DNA of 49,012 nt from Chloroflexota bacterium (GCA_016875555.1 VGPG01000002.1:1-49012); one strand, 5' to 3'. Positions 9,473 through 18,020 are shown, numbered from the stretch's first letter. Made by a program: numbers and translations. Notes: generated from the sequence alone by a model not told the origin.

Positions 9473-10306
9473 CTATTCTGTACGCGGTTGCAGTACATAG
9501 TGCCAGCCACGACCATCAATGTTTATACAATCTACCACACGATACGCTGAGGCAAATGCTGCTTCGAACATCGTGCGTTGCATTAAACGCCACTCAAGTA
9601 AGCGTTGCTTATCGTGTGTACGCAATAATCCAAGCTGTTCAGGCAGTGGAATCGCCACCGCCGTTCCAGACCAATTAGGCATTTGCACGATTTGTGGGCG
9701 ATTTGCTGAGACTGCAACGGGGTACACTATTTCATCGTGATGCCAATGTGGGTAGTCTTGTGCAAGATGCGCGTTGACGCGGTCACTATATAACCACCAA
9801 TCAACCTGGAATCGATCGCTTGGCGCTCCTGCGTTCAGTGCGTCGGTCATTTCACCGTATACATCGCGCTTATACGTCGTGCATGTCGCACCCAGCCGAT
9901 GAATGTTGAAACTCCCATTGACCGTGGCCAGTGGGTCGTATGTCCAAGTCATAAGATTTGTGCGTCCGTGCGCCAACAACAACGCGCGTTGTGCCAATTT
10001 GAGTTGCAACCCGATATCACGACCACGATACTCCGGGAGCACGCCGACTATGTGACTGCAGTACTTGAGCATGGCCGGGGCATGACTTGTAAGACCGTAC
10101 CACCCCAGGGCAAAGCCAACCATGCCGTGATGTTCGCGCCGACTCCGATCATATGCCCCTAAGAGCACACATTCACTTGTCGCCCACGTAATCAACACAT
10201 GCGTGGGAATGATCTCGTCACCACTGTTTGACCAGATAATATGGTGGACATCCTGTAAGTCGGCGCAACCTTGCAGATCAGTAATTGGCACAATTTCGAT
10301 GGTCAT
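9473..10306 (-). CDS. GNAT acyltransferase, probable D-amino-acid N-succinyltransferase partner of NSAR
   Basis: An acyl-CoA-dependent N-acyltransferase of 277 residues. The acyl-CoA loop (motif A) is VGVLPEYRGRDIGLQLK at residues 88-104, after a typical beta4 strand (GMVGFALGWYGL). The 110-residue C-terminal extension is characteristic of the GNAT proteins encoded beside NSAR/OSBS genes. In Geobacillus kaustophilus such an enzyme succinylates D-amino acids from succinyl-CoA, NSAR inverts them, and a hydrolase frees the L-amino acid; the same role is inferred here from gene order. GAGG lies seven bases before the ATG, and the upstream DsbA-like gene ends 15 bases earlier. The actual acyl donor is not shown by sequence. 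Confidence 0.78.
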   Translation of the reverse strand: MTIEIVPITDLQGCADLQDVHHIIWSNSGDEIIPTHVLITWATSECVLLGAYDRSRREHHGMVGFALGWYGLTSHAPAMLKYCSHIVGVLPEYRGRDIGLQLKLAQRALLLAHGRTNLMTWTYDPLATVNGSFNIHRLGATCTTYKRDVYGEMTDALNAGAPSDRFQVDWWLYSDRVNAHLAQDYPHWHHDEIVYPVAVSANRPQIVQMPNWSGTAVAIPLPEQLGLLRTHDKQRLLEWRLMQRTMFEAAFASAYRVVDCINIDGRGWHYVLQPRTE

Positions 10307-10321
10307 GCATTCGCCTCTAAC

Positions 10322-10942
10322 TTACGGGTTCGGCCGCTTCAATTCTACAACGTACGGTCGCTGTACAAAGGTATGCGAAATTTCATCGAAGAGTGGTAAT
10401 ACCTCCGACTCAGCAACAATTTCACTCAACTTGACGTAGACGGCATTTTTGTCATCGTAGCAAAGCGTTGGCACACCGAAACAGTCATACGTCTTCTTGG
10501 CGTATTCATGATCGATTTTGAGCGTCTCTAGCAGTGAACGATCATGGACATCACGCGTAAATTGATCCATGGCAACACCACATTCTGCAGCGATGGTTGC
10601 AAGTGTTGCACGATTGGTTATGTCTTGTTTGTGTGCGTGGCGAGCATCGAAAACAGCCGTACGAAAGCGATTGGTAATCTCACTACCTTGGCGGCGCACC
10701 GCTTCTGCAGCCCAAAATGCGTGCAAACCTCGATATGATGACCAGCCGTCACGCAATGGTGCGTAGTCATCTGCTTGTTCCCACAGCACCCACTGCGAGT
10801 CAGCAGGGGCGTTGACTTGTTCGAGCGAAAAATAGCGCCATGTAATCGACACAGAGGGCCGTTGCACCACAACCTGATTTAGCCAACGCGTAGCACGCCA
10901 TGCAAACGGGCATAAAAAATCATAAAACACAGTGAGTTGCAT
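10322..10942 (-). CDS. DsbA/FrnE-family thioredoxin-fold protein with CPFA active site
   Basis: A 206-residue thioredoxin-fold protein with the helical insertion of the DsbA/2-hydroxychromene-2-carboxylate isomerase (FrnE) family. The active-site region reads YDFLCPFAWRA: Cys11 is present, but the second cysteine of CxxC is replaced by Ala14, so it cannot carry out a normal dithiol-disulfide cycle on its own. The cis-Pro loop is visible as FGVPTLCYDD. There is no signal peptide, so it is cytosolic; a glutathione- or thiol-linked transferase or isomerase function is possible. The gene lies 15 bases upstream of the GNAT gene and is probably in the same operon. Confidence 0.8.
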   Translation of the reverse strand: MQLTVFYDFLCPFAWRATRWLNQVVVQRPSVSITWRYFSLEQVNAPADSQWVLWEQADDYAPLRDGWSSYRGLHAFWAAEAVRRQGSEITNRFRTAVFDARHAHKQDITNRATLATIAAECGVAMDQFTRDVHDRSLLETLKIDHEYAKKTYDCFGVPTLCYDDKNAVYVKLSEIVAESEVLPLFDEISHTFVQRPYVVELKRPNP

Positions 10943-11014
10943 AAATTCCCCTTATGAAAGCGCATGCACGCAACAGTTGATCACAGACTACACTCGGCGA
11001 ATACTGCTAGTGTA

Positions 11015-12532
11015 TCACTTTTTTTCGAACGTTTGACCTTGAATGAGTTGTGCGTACAACGCCACTTGTCGACGTTGTGCCTCCATGTAACGATGATGAG
11101 CTGACTGATCTGGATAGTACGTCTGACCAAGGATCTGCGGTACCTCGTCTAGCGCGTGTATCACGCCCAAACTCCGAAGCGCAAGCATTGCCACACCACG
11201 TGCAGTTGTCTCGATGACCGCAGATGTTTGCACAGGCCGCCCGAGCACGTCTGCACATATTTGCAACCAAGTAGGCGAGCGCAGTAAGGCACCACCACTC
11301 GCTATCACGCGGTCTGTGGCAGGTAATCGTTGGGCAATAAGACCAAAGCGCAAGGCAATGCTTTCGAGAGCAGCGCGCAACACCTCATGCGCAGTTGTTC
11401 CAAGATGCAACCCATGAATAGTAGCCTTGGCAGCGCCTGCCCAACCAGGACTACGTTCTCCGGCCCAGAGCGGCAATATGGTCAACCCATGACTATCTGG
11501 CGTCATACACGCAATTGTTGCCTCAATCGCATCGTCATCGTCGCTATCAAATCGGAGTGTTTCGCGGATCCACTGATAGATGTTGCCGCCCTCGCTGGTG
11601 GCACCACCAACCAACGCGGTCGCTCCATCGATACGATAGCACCATAACCCGGCAGGTGGTTGCGGAAATCCAGGCATTGCCACGCGTAATGCACCCGTTG
11701 TACCAACTGTGAGTGCTAATGCATCTGCGTTCACACATCCACTGCCTACATTAGCCGCTGCACCATCCCCGATCGCGCCATACCAACGCACCTGCGCGAG
11801 CCACGGCCAGCGGTGTGTGATAGCTGGCACGACACCGACATGTGCTTGCGTTACGTCAACCACAGCTGACAACATTTCGTCGGTCATCTGGAGCTCCGCT
11901 AACCACACCTGATCCCACTGCAACGACGTGCGATTGAGCAATCCGGTCCAAGCAGCATTACTCGGAGTAACGCGACGGATACCCAACCACTGATAGTCAA
12001 GAAACTCTGCAAACGTCATCCAAAAACGCGCACGTTGCCATTCATCAGCATGTTGTTGTTGCAACCAATGGATGCGTGCAGGCCAGTAGTTAGGTCTGAT
12101 AAAGCATCCAGTGCGGTCATGTACATGGTGCTCATCGTACGTAGTGCGCAGCCAATGAGCACTTGCGTCGCTTTGGGTATCTGCGTAAGTGCGCACTGGT
12201 CCAACAGGCTCTCCATGCGCATCAACACCGACCATGGTTGTAGCCATCGTTGCAACGGCGACTGCGGCCACATCATCTGCGCGCGTGGCAATTTGCAGAG
12301 CGACCGTATCGAACAACGACGCACATAATGCTAACAATGCATGCGCATCCACCTCAGCCGCACCAGTTGCCGTTGTGATGACGTCGATGCTTTGACGCGC
12401 TTCAACGCTATCAATATGTCGTACCAACGCATCAAAACACAACAAACGCACGGAACTCGTGCCGATGTCAAGCGTGAGTACTAATGGTGCTATTGCCTCA
12501 GCAAGCGATACAGTTTGATGGTCTCTGTGCAT
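11015..12532 (-). CDS. FGGY-family carbohydrate kinase (gluconokinase/xylulokinase type)
   Basis: Phosphorylates a sugar or sugar acid with ATP in the cytosol. The N-terminal actin-like fold begins VLTLDIGTSSVRLLCFD, and the second ATPase domain is seen as GAIGDGAAANVGSGC with the following LTVGTTGALR and VIASGGALLRSP. About 505 residues is the usual FGGY size. Two starts are possible: 12544 and 12532. The second (MHRDHQ) is preferred because a GGAAAG lies seven bases before it. The gene follows the terminator of the HtrA gene and precedes the DsbA-like gene by 72 bases. The substrate is unclear: gluconate is the commonest assignment for such sequences, and xylulose would fit the lyxose isomerase at 1.2 kb. 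Confidence 0.82.
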   Translation of the reverse strand: MHRDHQTVSLAEAIAPLVLTLDIGTSSVRLLCFDALVRHIDSVEARQSIDVITTATGAAEVDAHALLALCASLFDTVALQIATRADDVAAVAVATMATTMVGVDAHGEPVGPVRTYADTQSDASAHWLRTTYDEHHVHDRTGCFIRPNYWPARIHWLQQQHADEWQRARFWMTFAEFLDYQWLGIRRVTPSNAAWTGLLNRTSLQWDQVWLAELQMTDEMLSAVVDVTQAHVGVVPAITHRWPWLAQVRWYGAIGDGAAANVGSGCVNADALALTVGTTGALRVAMPGFPQPPAGLWCYRIDGATALVGGATSEGGNIYQWIRETLRFDSDDDDAIEATIACMTPDSHGLTILPLWAGERSPGWAGAAKATIHGLHLGTTAHEVLRAALESIALRFGLIAQRLPATDRVIASGGALLRSPTWLQICADVLGRPVQTSAVIETTARGVAMLALRSLGVIHALDEVPQILGQTYYPDQSAHHRYMEAQRRQVALYAQLIQGQTFEKK

Positions 12533-12575
12533 GCATCTTTCCATCTATCACGTGTGGCTCCATTGTACATACAAA

Positions 12576-12604
12576 ATCACCCTGGTCGGATTGACCAGGG
12601 TGAT
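12576..12604 (-). terminator. Rho-independent terminator after the HtrA gene
   Basis: A perfect 12-bp stem (ATCACCCTGGTC with GACCAGGGTGAT) and a 5-base loop. On the minus strand it is followed by TTTTGT. It starts 18 bases after the HtrA stop codon and separates that gene from the FGGY kinase. Confidence 0.85.
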
Positions 12605-12622
12605 GTATCGGGCAGAAGCATC

Positions 12623-13822
12623 CTACTCGCGTGGACGCAGTGCCAGCGTAATTTCAAATTCTAACTCATCAGTTCCACGCAACACGTTCACTTTGACGAT
12701 GTCATTCGGTTTGAACTGCAACAGCACGCCACGCAACGATGCTTGCTCACCAAGTCTGATGCCATCGATTGCCACGATTACATCGCCAGCCCTAATCCCA
12801 GCATTTGCTGCAGGGTACCCATCGCTCACCGACGTCACAAATGCACCTTGCTGCACCTGCAGGTCATTTTGGATGGCGATATCTGCATTGATCATACCGT
12901 ACGTTATTCCCAAGAACGGATACTGTACTTCACCGGTTGCAATGATTTGCTCGCTGACTCGACGGGCGATGTTTGACGGTACAGCAAACCCAAGCCCTTC
13001 GATGCGTGCCGTGCCCATCCCTTGATCGCGGTAGACGAGCGTGTTGATGCCCACAATCTCGCCCTTCATATTCAGCAATGGACCACCACTATTACCGCTG
13101 TTGATGGCCGCATCTGTTTGAATTAAATCTTCTGGTACGTCGGCACTCAGCGATCGATGCAATGCACTAACAACCCCGACAGTCACACTGTTTTTGAACT
13201 CACCGAGCGGACTGCCAATCGCTATAACGGTCTCGCCCTGGCGAAGTGCATCAGAATTCCCGAGCGTCAAATACCCAGGTACGGCACCTTCAATTTTGAG
13301 CAGTGCCAAATCCATTAACGGGTCATCACCTACAACTGTTGCACGACGTGTGCTGCCATCAAACATCACCACTTCAATCTCACTGTATCCTTCGATTACA
13401 TGATGATTTGTGATTACATACCCGTCAGGACTGATGATTGCACCCGAACCACTCCCTGTGGCATCTGAGCTGTTGATTCCTGTGCTGAGCCGATTGATTA
13501 CCGTCACAACCGCTGGTGAGACCTTTGCGACCACCGTTGGCACATCTATGCCACTCGTTGTCCCACGTACCGGTTCAGTCACTTGATCTGATGGCGTAGC
13601 AGGTACGGCTGTTGGTAATGGGAGGCTCGTCGATTCTGGAGTTTGCTGTGCGACCGTCGAAACGGGTAACGCTTGCGAAACCGCCGAATCAACTGCCTGA
13701 CGAAGTTGACGCTGTGTAATGAAGACTGCAGCCCCAGCGCCAGCTACCGCCCCAAGAATTGCACCACCCAATAGAGTGATGAGAAGAATGCTGATGATAA
13801 CAAAATTATTGAGACGACCCAT
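12623..13822 (-). CDS. HtrA/DegP-type serine protease with one PDZ domain, membrane-anchored
   Basis: An envelope quality-control protease. A single N-terminal membrane anchor (about residues 7-35, FVIISILLITLLGG) is followed by a Ser/Thr/Pro linker and a trypsin-like domain with His141 (ITNHHV), Asp171 (LMDLALL) and Ser245 (SGNSGGPLL). One PDZ domain occupies about residues 300-390 (PAANAGIRAGDVIVAIDG). The 399-residue form starting at 13822 is chosen because GGAGGT lies five bases upstream and the membrane anchor then comes first; the open frame continues 69 codons further upstream without a plausible signal. It is divergent from the eIF2B-like gene and ends at a strong terminator. Confident family call; the gene name (htrA, degP or degQ) is not resolvable. 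Confidence 0.9.
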   Translation of the reverse strand: MGRLNNFVIISILLITLLGGAILGAVAGAGAAVFITQRQLRQAVDSAVSQALPVSTVAQQTPESTSLPLPTAVPATPSDQVTEPVRGTTSGIDVPTVVAKVSPAVVTVINRLSTGINSSDATGSGSGAIISPDGYVITNHHVIEGYSEIEVVMFDGSTRRATVVGDDPLMDLALLKIEGAVPGYLTLGNSDALRQGETVIAIGSPLGEFKNSVTVGVVSALHRSLSADVPEDLIQTDAAINSGNSGGPLLNMKGEIVGINTLVYRDQGMGTARIEGLGFAVPSNIARRVSEQIIATGEVQYPFLGITYGMINADIAIQNDLQVQQGAFVTSVSDGYPAANAGIRAGDVIVAIDGIRLGEQASLRGVLLQFKPNDIVKVNVLRGTDELEFEITLALRPRE

Positions 13823-13963
13823 GCACGACCTCCAAAACATCACGTGATGTGTGTGTGTAATTACCTTGTACCACCTGTATTGTGAACTGCCTGCATAAAT
13901 TGTATATGAACACAATATGAGCATCATATGAGCCAACTGAGTATAGTACAAAAGCCATACATC

Positions 13964-13972
13964 TGCTATACT
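13964..13972 (+). promoter_or_regulatory. Extended -10 promoter for the eIF2B-like gene
   Basis: TGCTATACT is a full TGn extension plus a five-of-six -10 hexamer. No good -35 box lies 16-18 bases upstream. A start near 13979 would give a leader of about 80 bases. Confidence 0.45.
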
Positions 13973-14060
13973 AATGGTGCACTTCAACGATGAAATAGCA
14001 TATTTATTAATACGCATGTAAATTACCATCTACACACATGCTTCGTCACAGCGAGATTCT

Positions 14061-14942
14061 ATGATTCTAGAACAACGATATGGTGCATCCCAAGTAGCAT
14101 TACGTGCTGCCGATGTACTTGTTCAACGTGCAAGCACCGGCCAAGCAGCCTCGCCTGACACTTTTCGCCGCGAAATCTTCCGTACCGGTTGGCAAATCAT
14201 CAAAGAGCGCCAGTCCATCGGTTCGTTGGTCAATTTGCTCAATACACTCCTTTGGGCACTTGAGTCTGCCGATACACCAAACGAACTGCGTGACACTACA
14301 CATCAGGTGATTGACACATATCGCCGCCAGTTGACGCAACGAGTATTTGATTCAGCAAATCACAGTTTGAGTGTGCTTGCACCATGTCGGCGTATCATGA
14401 TTCATGGGTATAGCACGACCGTACAATATGCATTGCAGCACGCACTCCGCAGTGGCCAAAAAATCGACATCACGTGCGTTGATGATGGCAACTCCATCAC
14501 ACATGCGGCACTGTGCGAACGCATTGCCGCCATCGGCCTTGACGTCGCCTCTCTTCCACTTGCGTCAGTACACGCACAGCTTGCTGCACATGACGCCGTG
14601 GTCGTCGGAGCTGACACACTTGATGCACAAGGCCTGGTCAATTCGCATGGGACAGCGCAGATAGCACATGCTGCACAACACGCGTTGGTGCCGTTTTATG
14701 CATTTTGCACAAGCGAAAAGTTCTTACCAAATGCCTTCTACACAGCCCCCGTGCAACCTCTCCACTCTGACGAACGGGTATCAACTGCTATCACCACTGA
14801 TGTTGAGCTTGATCGCACACCCATCGAACATATCTCAGCACTTATCACCGAACGCGGTCCACTCCCCGTACCAGCGGTCATTGCCTGGCTTGCCACTACA
14901 CCACTTCACCCGTGGCTTGTTGGCCGCGGTCATTCGGCATAA
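14061..14942 (+). CDS. eIF2B alpha/beta/delta-like protein (sugar-phosphate isomerase superfamily)
   Basis: A 293-residue protein of the IF-2B fold, which in bacteria and archaea includes methylthioribose-1-phosphate isomerase and ribose-1,5-bisphosphate isomerase. The helical N-terminal half (1-110) and Rossmann-like C-terminal half are present. Diagnostic segments are IMIHGYSTTVQYAL (about 114-127), the aspartate-containing DAVVVGADTLDAQGLVNSHGT loop and the FYAFCTSEKFLPNAF strand. It is shorter than classical MtnA and lacks an MtnA-like N-terminus, so a ribose-1,5-bisphosphate-isomerase-like or unassigned activity is more likely. No strong ribosome binding site is seen, only GCGAGA. The next gene on this strand has its own promoter candidate. 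Confidence 0.75.
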   Translation: MILEQRYGASQVALRAADVLVQRASTGQAASPDTFRREIFRTGWQIIKERQSIGSLVNLLNTLLWALESADTPNELRDTTHQVIDTYRRQLTQRVFDSANHSLSVLAPCRRIMIHGYSTTVQYALQHALRSGQKIDITCVDDGNSITHAALCERIAAIGLDVASLPLASVHAQLAAHDAVVVGADTLDAQGLVNSHGTAQIAHAAQHALVPFYAFCTSEKFLPNAFYTAPVQPLHSDERVSTAITTDVELDRTPIEHISALITERGPLPVPAVIAWLATTPLHPWLVGRGHSA

Positions 14943-14989
14943 ATACATTTCCATCACCACACGCTATCGAGAGTCTGTTGCATCGGTGT

Positions 14990-14995
14990 ATAATC
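14990..14995 (+). promoter_or_regulatory. Consensus -10 box before the 19-codon ORF and glucosaminidase gene
   Basis: TATAAT directly preceded by GGTG. A start site 6-7 bases downstream would fall on the ATG at 15001, giving a transcript with no leader. No convincing -35 box lies at the normal distance. Confidence 0.45.
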
Positions 14996-15000
14996 GTACT

Positions 15001-15060
15001 ATGTCATTATTCACTGACATTCCTCGGCTTGACATTCGCTCTTTTATGATTTACCATTAA
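15001..15060 (+). CDS. Possible 19-residue leader peptide
   Basis: ATG at 15001 opens a 19-codon frame (MSLFTDIPRLDIRSF followed by four residues) ending in TAA at 15058-15060, six bases before the ATG of the next gene. It begins where transcription from the TATAAT at 14990 would start. The downstream gene has no Shine-Dalgarno sequence, so ribosomes finishing this ORF may reinitiate there. The peptide matches no family I recognise, and chance occurrence remains possible. Confidence 0.35.
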   Translation: MSLFTDIPRLDIRSFMIYH

Positions 15061-15066
15061 TTACGT

Positions 15067-16305
15067 ATGAGTGATAAATTAAACAAACAACAAAAGAAAA
15101 AGAGCGACATGGAATTACTAGAAACCTTGTTAGGCCGTCCAGGCGCCGCTAAAACGCCTGCAGATCGACGTGCAACCAGCAAGACGTCAGCGCACACACC
15201 ACGCAAAACAGGTGCAATCCCATCCACACGTGCTACGAGTGGCATCAGCGTCAAGCGCAACACAGGTGCCATCAGCACACCACAAAACCCGCGAACAACT
15301 GCGGCCAACACGCTTAATGCGGCACCGCACACACAGACCGGTAGCATGCGGACATCACTCCGCGAGACAGGCTCATTCTCTGCGCCTCGCACAACTGGCA
15401 GTATCACAACGACTCGCTCAAGTGGGAACACGTCAACTATGCGCAACACAGGGGCACTAAATCGCCAAAGTGAGCGCACGGCACTGCCCCAGACCGGCAC
15501 AGGGAGCCTCCGACGCACTACCGGCACCAGCCAAACAAAACGCATCGCTCCCCCACGTTACACCATCGAAGAAGATGATTACTATGGTCTGTTGAATCAA
15601 AATTCTTCAGTCATCTATACCGCTGGAACCAATCTTTTCTGGATTATTTTGATTGTAATAATTGTCTGGCTGGTCGTAAGTATGGCACAAGCAAACCCAA
15701 CTCAATCGTTTGTCAGTGAATACACGCCCAATACAAGTTTACGCGCCGTCGCCCAAATCATTGGCATCCAACTACCCGAACCAACGGCAGCACCGGCAGC
15801 CAAGCCGATTATCATACCACCAGGAGAAAGTTCGATACTTGGTACGCCGACAATCTCAGCGGAACAAATCGACGTCATTCTGCGCACCCACAACTCACCG
15901 GCACAAGGTACCGGACAAATATGGATAGAAGCCGGTCTACAATACGGTATCGATCCCATATACGCATTGGCGTTTTTTATGCATGAGTCCGGGTACGGTA
16001 CTAACCCAGAATGGGCTGGATTGAAGCCAGATGGTACGACCACGCACAACGTGGGCAACATCATATGTGCCGGGTATCGTACATGCTACGGGCGATTTCG
16101 AGATTATACTGATTGGCGAACAGGCATTTATGACTGGTATCGGCTCATCGCAGTCGAATACGTTCAATGGCGCGGATTAGCAACGGTCGAAGGCATTTTG
16201 CCAGTGTATGCGCCGGCATTTGAAAACGACGTACCACGCTACGTAAACGCCATTAAATATGTGGTGGCCGAATGGCGCCAAACAAACGCACTCTCGCAAC
16301 CATAA
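15067..16305 (+). CDS. Membrane-anchored glucosaminidase/lysozyme-fold protein with Thr-rich repeats
   Basis: Probably cuts or binds peptidoglycan glycan strands outside the membrane. Residues 1-165 are disordered, basic and Thr-rich with many short TGAI/TGSI-type repeats, on the cytoplasmic side. One membrane segment (about 188-208, LFWIILIVIIVWLVVSMA) follows, then a Pro/Ala linker, then a domain of about 140 residues that resembles the mannosyl-glycoprotein endo-beta-N-acetylglucosaminidase (GH73-like) fold. Glu307 in FFMHESGYG is the expected catalytic acid, and VGNIICAG and GRFRDYTDWRTGI are typical later motifs. There is no Shine-Dalgarno sequence before the ATG. The membrane topology (N-in, enzyme out) is inferred from the single anchor. 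Confidence 0.75.
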   Translation: MSDKLNKQQKKKSDMELLETLLGRPGAAKTPADRRATSKTSAHTPRKTGAIPSTRATSGISVKRNTGAISTPQNPRTTAANTLNAAPHTQTGSMRTSLRETGSFSAPRTTGSITTTRSSGNTSTMRNTGALNRQSERTALPQTGTGSLRRTTGTSQTKRIAPPRYTIEEDDYYGLLNQNSSVIYTAGTNLFWIILIVIIVWLVVSMAQANPTQSFVSEYTPNTSLRAVAQIIGIQLPEPTAAPAAKPIIIPPGESSILGTPTISAEQIDVILRTHNSPAQGTGQIWIEAGLQYGIDPIYALAFFMHESGYGTNPEWAGLKPDGTTTHNVGNIICAGYRTCYGRFRDYTDWRTGIYDWYRLIAVEYVQWRGLATVEGILPVYAPAFENDVPRYVNAIKYVVAEWRQTNALSQP

Positions 16306-16347
16306 ACTCATACATCCAGAGTTTTTATCCCTGCGTAAGCATTGATA

Positions 16348-16390
16348 GGCGGCGCCTTTCGCACCAGTTTCGTTCTCGCGCCGCCTTTCT
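16348..16390 (+). terminator. Rho-independent terminator after the glucosaminidase gene
   Basis: GGCGGCGC (16348-16355) pairs with GCGCCGCC (16378-16385) across a 22-base loop and is followed by TTTCT. It lies 43 bases after the stop codon. Confidence 0.65.
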
Positions 16391-16402
16391 ATGAATGATA
16401 CA

Positions 16403-16434
16403 CCCCACCTCGTGCAGTACGACGGTGGGGTTTG
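16403..16434 (+). terminator. Second, weaker hairpin
   Basis: CCCCACC pairs with GGTGGGG across a 14-base loop and is followed by TTTGTG. It may be a back-up terminator in the 160-base gap between convergent genes. Confidence 0.45.
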
Positions 16435-16466
16435 TGTGTGGCGTGCCCATGACGATCAATCGTGTA

Positions 16467-17972
16467 TCAGGGCGACGTCAAATCACGGTAGATATACCAT
16501 GATTTCCGATAATAACTAGGCATCCCATTGCGACGATAGCAGAATCCTTCTGGACACGGTCCAGCAGAAAAAGGAATGGTTACCAGACCCCACTGTTGGG
16601 CATCTGCACCAGATGCAGGTGGAAAGTCTTCGTATTTGAACCAAAAAATCACTCCAATTTCTCGGTTCCCATTCGCAAGTTTGCGTGTTGATAATGTGCG
16701 ATACACCGAAGCTAAAAAGTCCGCTTGTCCGGCTTCAGATTGCCGCGCATACGCCACGTTATAGCCAATTTCGGTGACCCATACCGGTCGTAACGGATCG
16801 TTCAATGCGAGTAATTGCGCACGCAGACGGTCAAACGCAGCAGACAATGTCGTGACACCGATTTGCTTCAATTCCCAAGGATAGGGGTGATATCCTACGG
16901 CATCGAGCGGCCAACGCTTAATCTGTGCAAAGGAGGTCGTAAATGACGTTGAGGCATAAATCGCTGCTAAATACTCCATGTCTGTCCGCGCAGGTACACT
17001 CCCATGTGCCTCTGTACCACGCGGATGCAAGCCACCAAGGATAATCGGCGTTTCACGACAATAATTCCCAAGTCGGTTACCATTACAACTGCGATACAGA
17101 GTGGTTATCAACTGTGCCCAATGTTCCGGTGGAATCCCATTGTGAATTGGACCTGACGGAGTATACCGAGCCAGTCTGTTTGCTTCGTTGAGCACTTCTA
17201 CTGCGTGGATTTTCTTGCCGTAGCGCATGATCACCCGTTGCGCACGAAACATCCATTCCGTCATGTATGCGTTATAGCCGGGACCAAATTGCGGGTGTGT
17301 GCGATACGGCCCGACAGCTATTTTATTCGCATCAACACCCATAATAAGGTCAAAGTTCAATAACAACAGCACCTTCAAATTGTTGGCAGGTGCAACCGTG
17401 TTGATGAAATAGTCGTATTGACTGATTGCCGCGTCAATCTGTGCATGTGTGGCCCCCATGGCAAGTGGAATACGCATGTCGAGACGCACCCAACGGACAC
17501 CAATTGACTTCATCATTTGACCCATGGTCAGTTGCGCACGCGTATTCACTTGACCATTGACAACCTCATAAAACGGATCACGCCCAACTAAGCCCATTAT
17601 TCCTGCTGGCACACGAGAACCCGCACTGCGTGTAGCTGTCGGGGTAATGGTACGCGTAGCGGTTTTCGACGGCGTACTTGTCCGCGAAGGCGTGCGTGTC
17701 CGCGACGCCGTACGACTCATCGTCGGTGTTGACGATGCCGTTGGCGTGCGTGTGATTGTGCTGGTGAAGGTGCTGGTGAATGAAGACGTCGGCGTTTCGG
17801 TGATTGGGAACGGCGTATCACTCGTACTCTGTGTGCGACTATCGTGTTGTCGTGGGGCAAATGCAAAAATATGCATTGGCATAAACGAATCGGCGAACAC
17901 ACGCCAATCAATCACAAACACGCTCATCACGACAATGACGATAATGATACGTTGTGCACGCGATCGCCTCAT
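16467..17972 (-). CDS. Secreted clan GH-A glycoside hydrolase-like protein with Ser/Thr-rich linker
   Basis: An exported glycosidase-like protein of 501 residues. A signal anchor lies at residues 8-28; residues 45-120 are a Ser/Thr/Arg/Pro linker of repeated RTxTPS motifs; the rest is a TIM barrel. The general acid/base is Glu263 in AVEVLNEANR and the nucleophile Glu401 in VWVTEIGYN, the NE...TE pairing of clan GH-A (cellulase, GH5 and GH39-like families). The exact family and substrate are unresolved. GAGG six bases before the ATG supports the start. The gene lies 65 bases after the unknown membrane protein gene, and a TATAAT on the minus strand at 18021-18026 may give it its own promoter. 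Confidence 0.72.
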   Translation of the reverse strand: MRRSRAQRIIIVIVVMSVFVIDWRVFADSFMPMHIFAFAPRQHDSRTQSTSDTPFPITETPTSSFTSTFTSTITRTPTASSTPTMSRTASRTRTPSRTSTPSKTATRTITPTATRSAGSRVPAGIMGLVGRDPFYEVVNGQVNTRAQLTMGQMMKSIGVRWVRLDMRIPLAMGATHAQIDAAISQYDYFINTVAPANNLKVLLLLNFDLIMGVDANKIAVGPYRTHPQFGPGYNAYMTEWMFRAQRVIMRYGKKIHAVEVLNEANRLARYTPSGPIHNGIPPEHWAQLITTLYRSCNGNRLGNYCRETPIILGGLHPRGTEAHGSVPARTDMEYLAAIYASTSFTTSFAQIKRWPLDAVGYHPYPWELKQIGVTTLSAAFDRLRAQLLALNDPLRPVWVTEIGYNVAYARQSEAGQADFLASVYRTLSTRKLANGNREIGVIFWFKYEDFPPASGADAQQWGLVTIPFSAGPCPEGFCYRRNGMPSYYRKSWYIYRDLTSP

Positions 17973-18020
17973 GAATACCTCTGAAGAATAGAGTCTCGAA
18001 TTGATGTTTAGCTACTATGG

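Noticed and set aside
13879-13917. TATTGTG...CACAATA inverted repeat between htrA and the eIF2B-like gene
   Set aside because: Arms of only 7 bp separated by 25 bases in AT-rich DNA; expected by chance.
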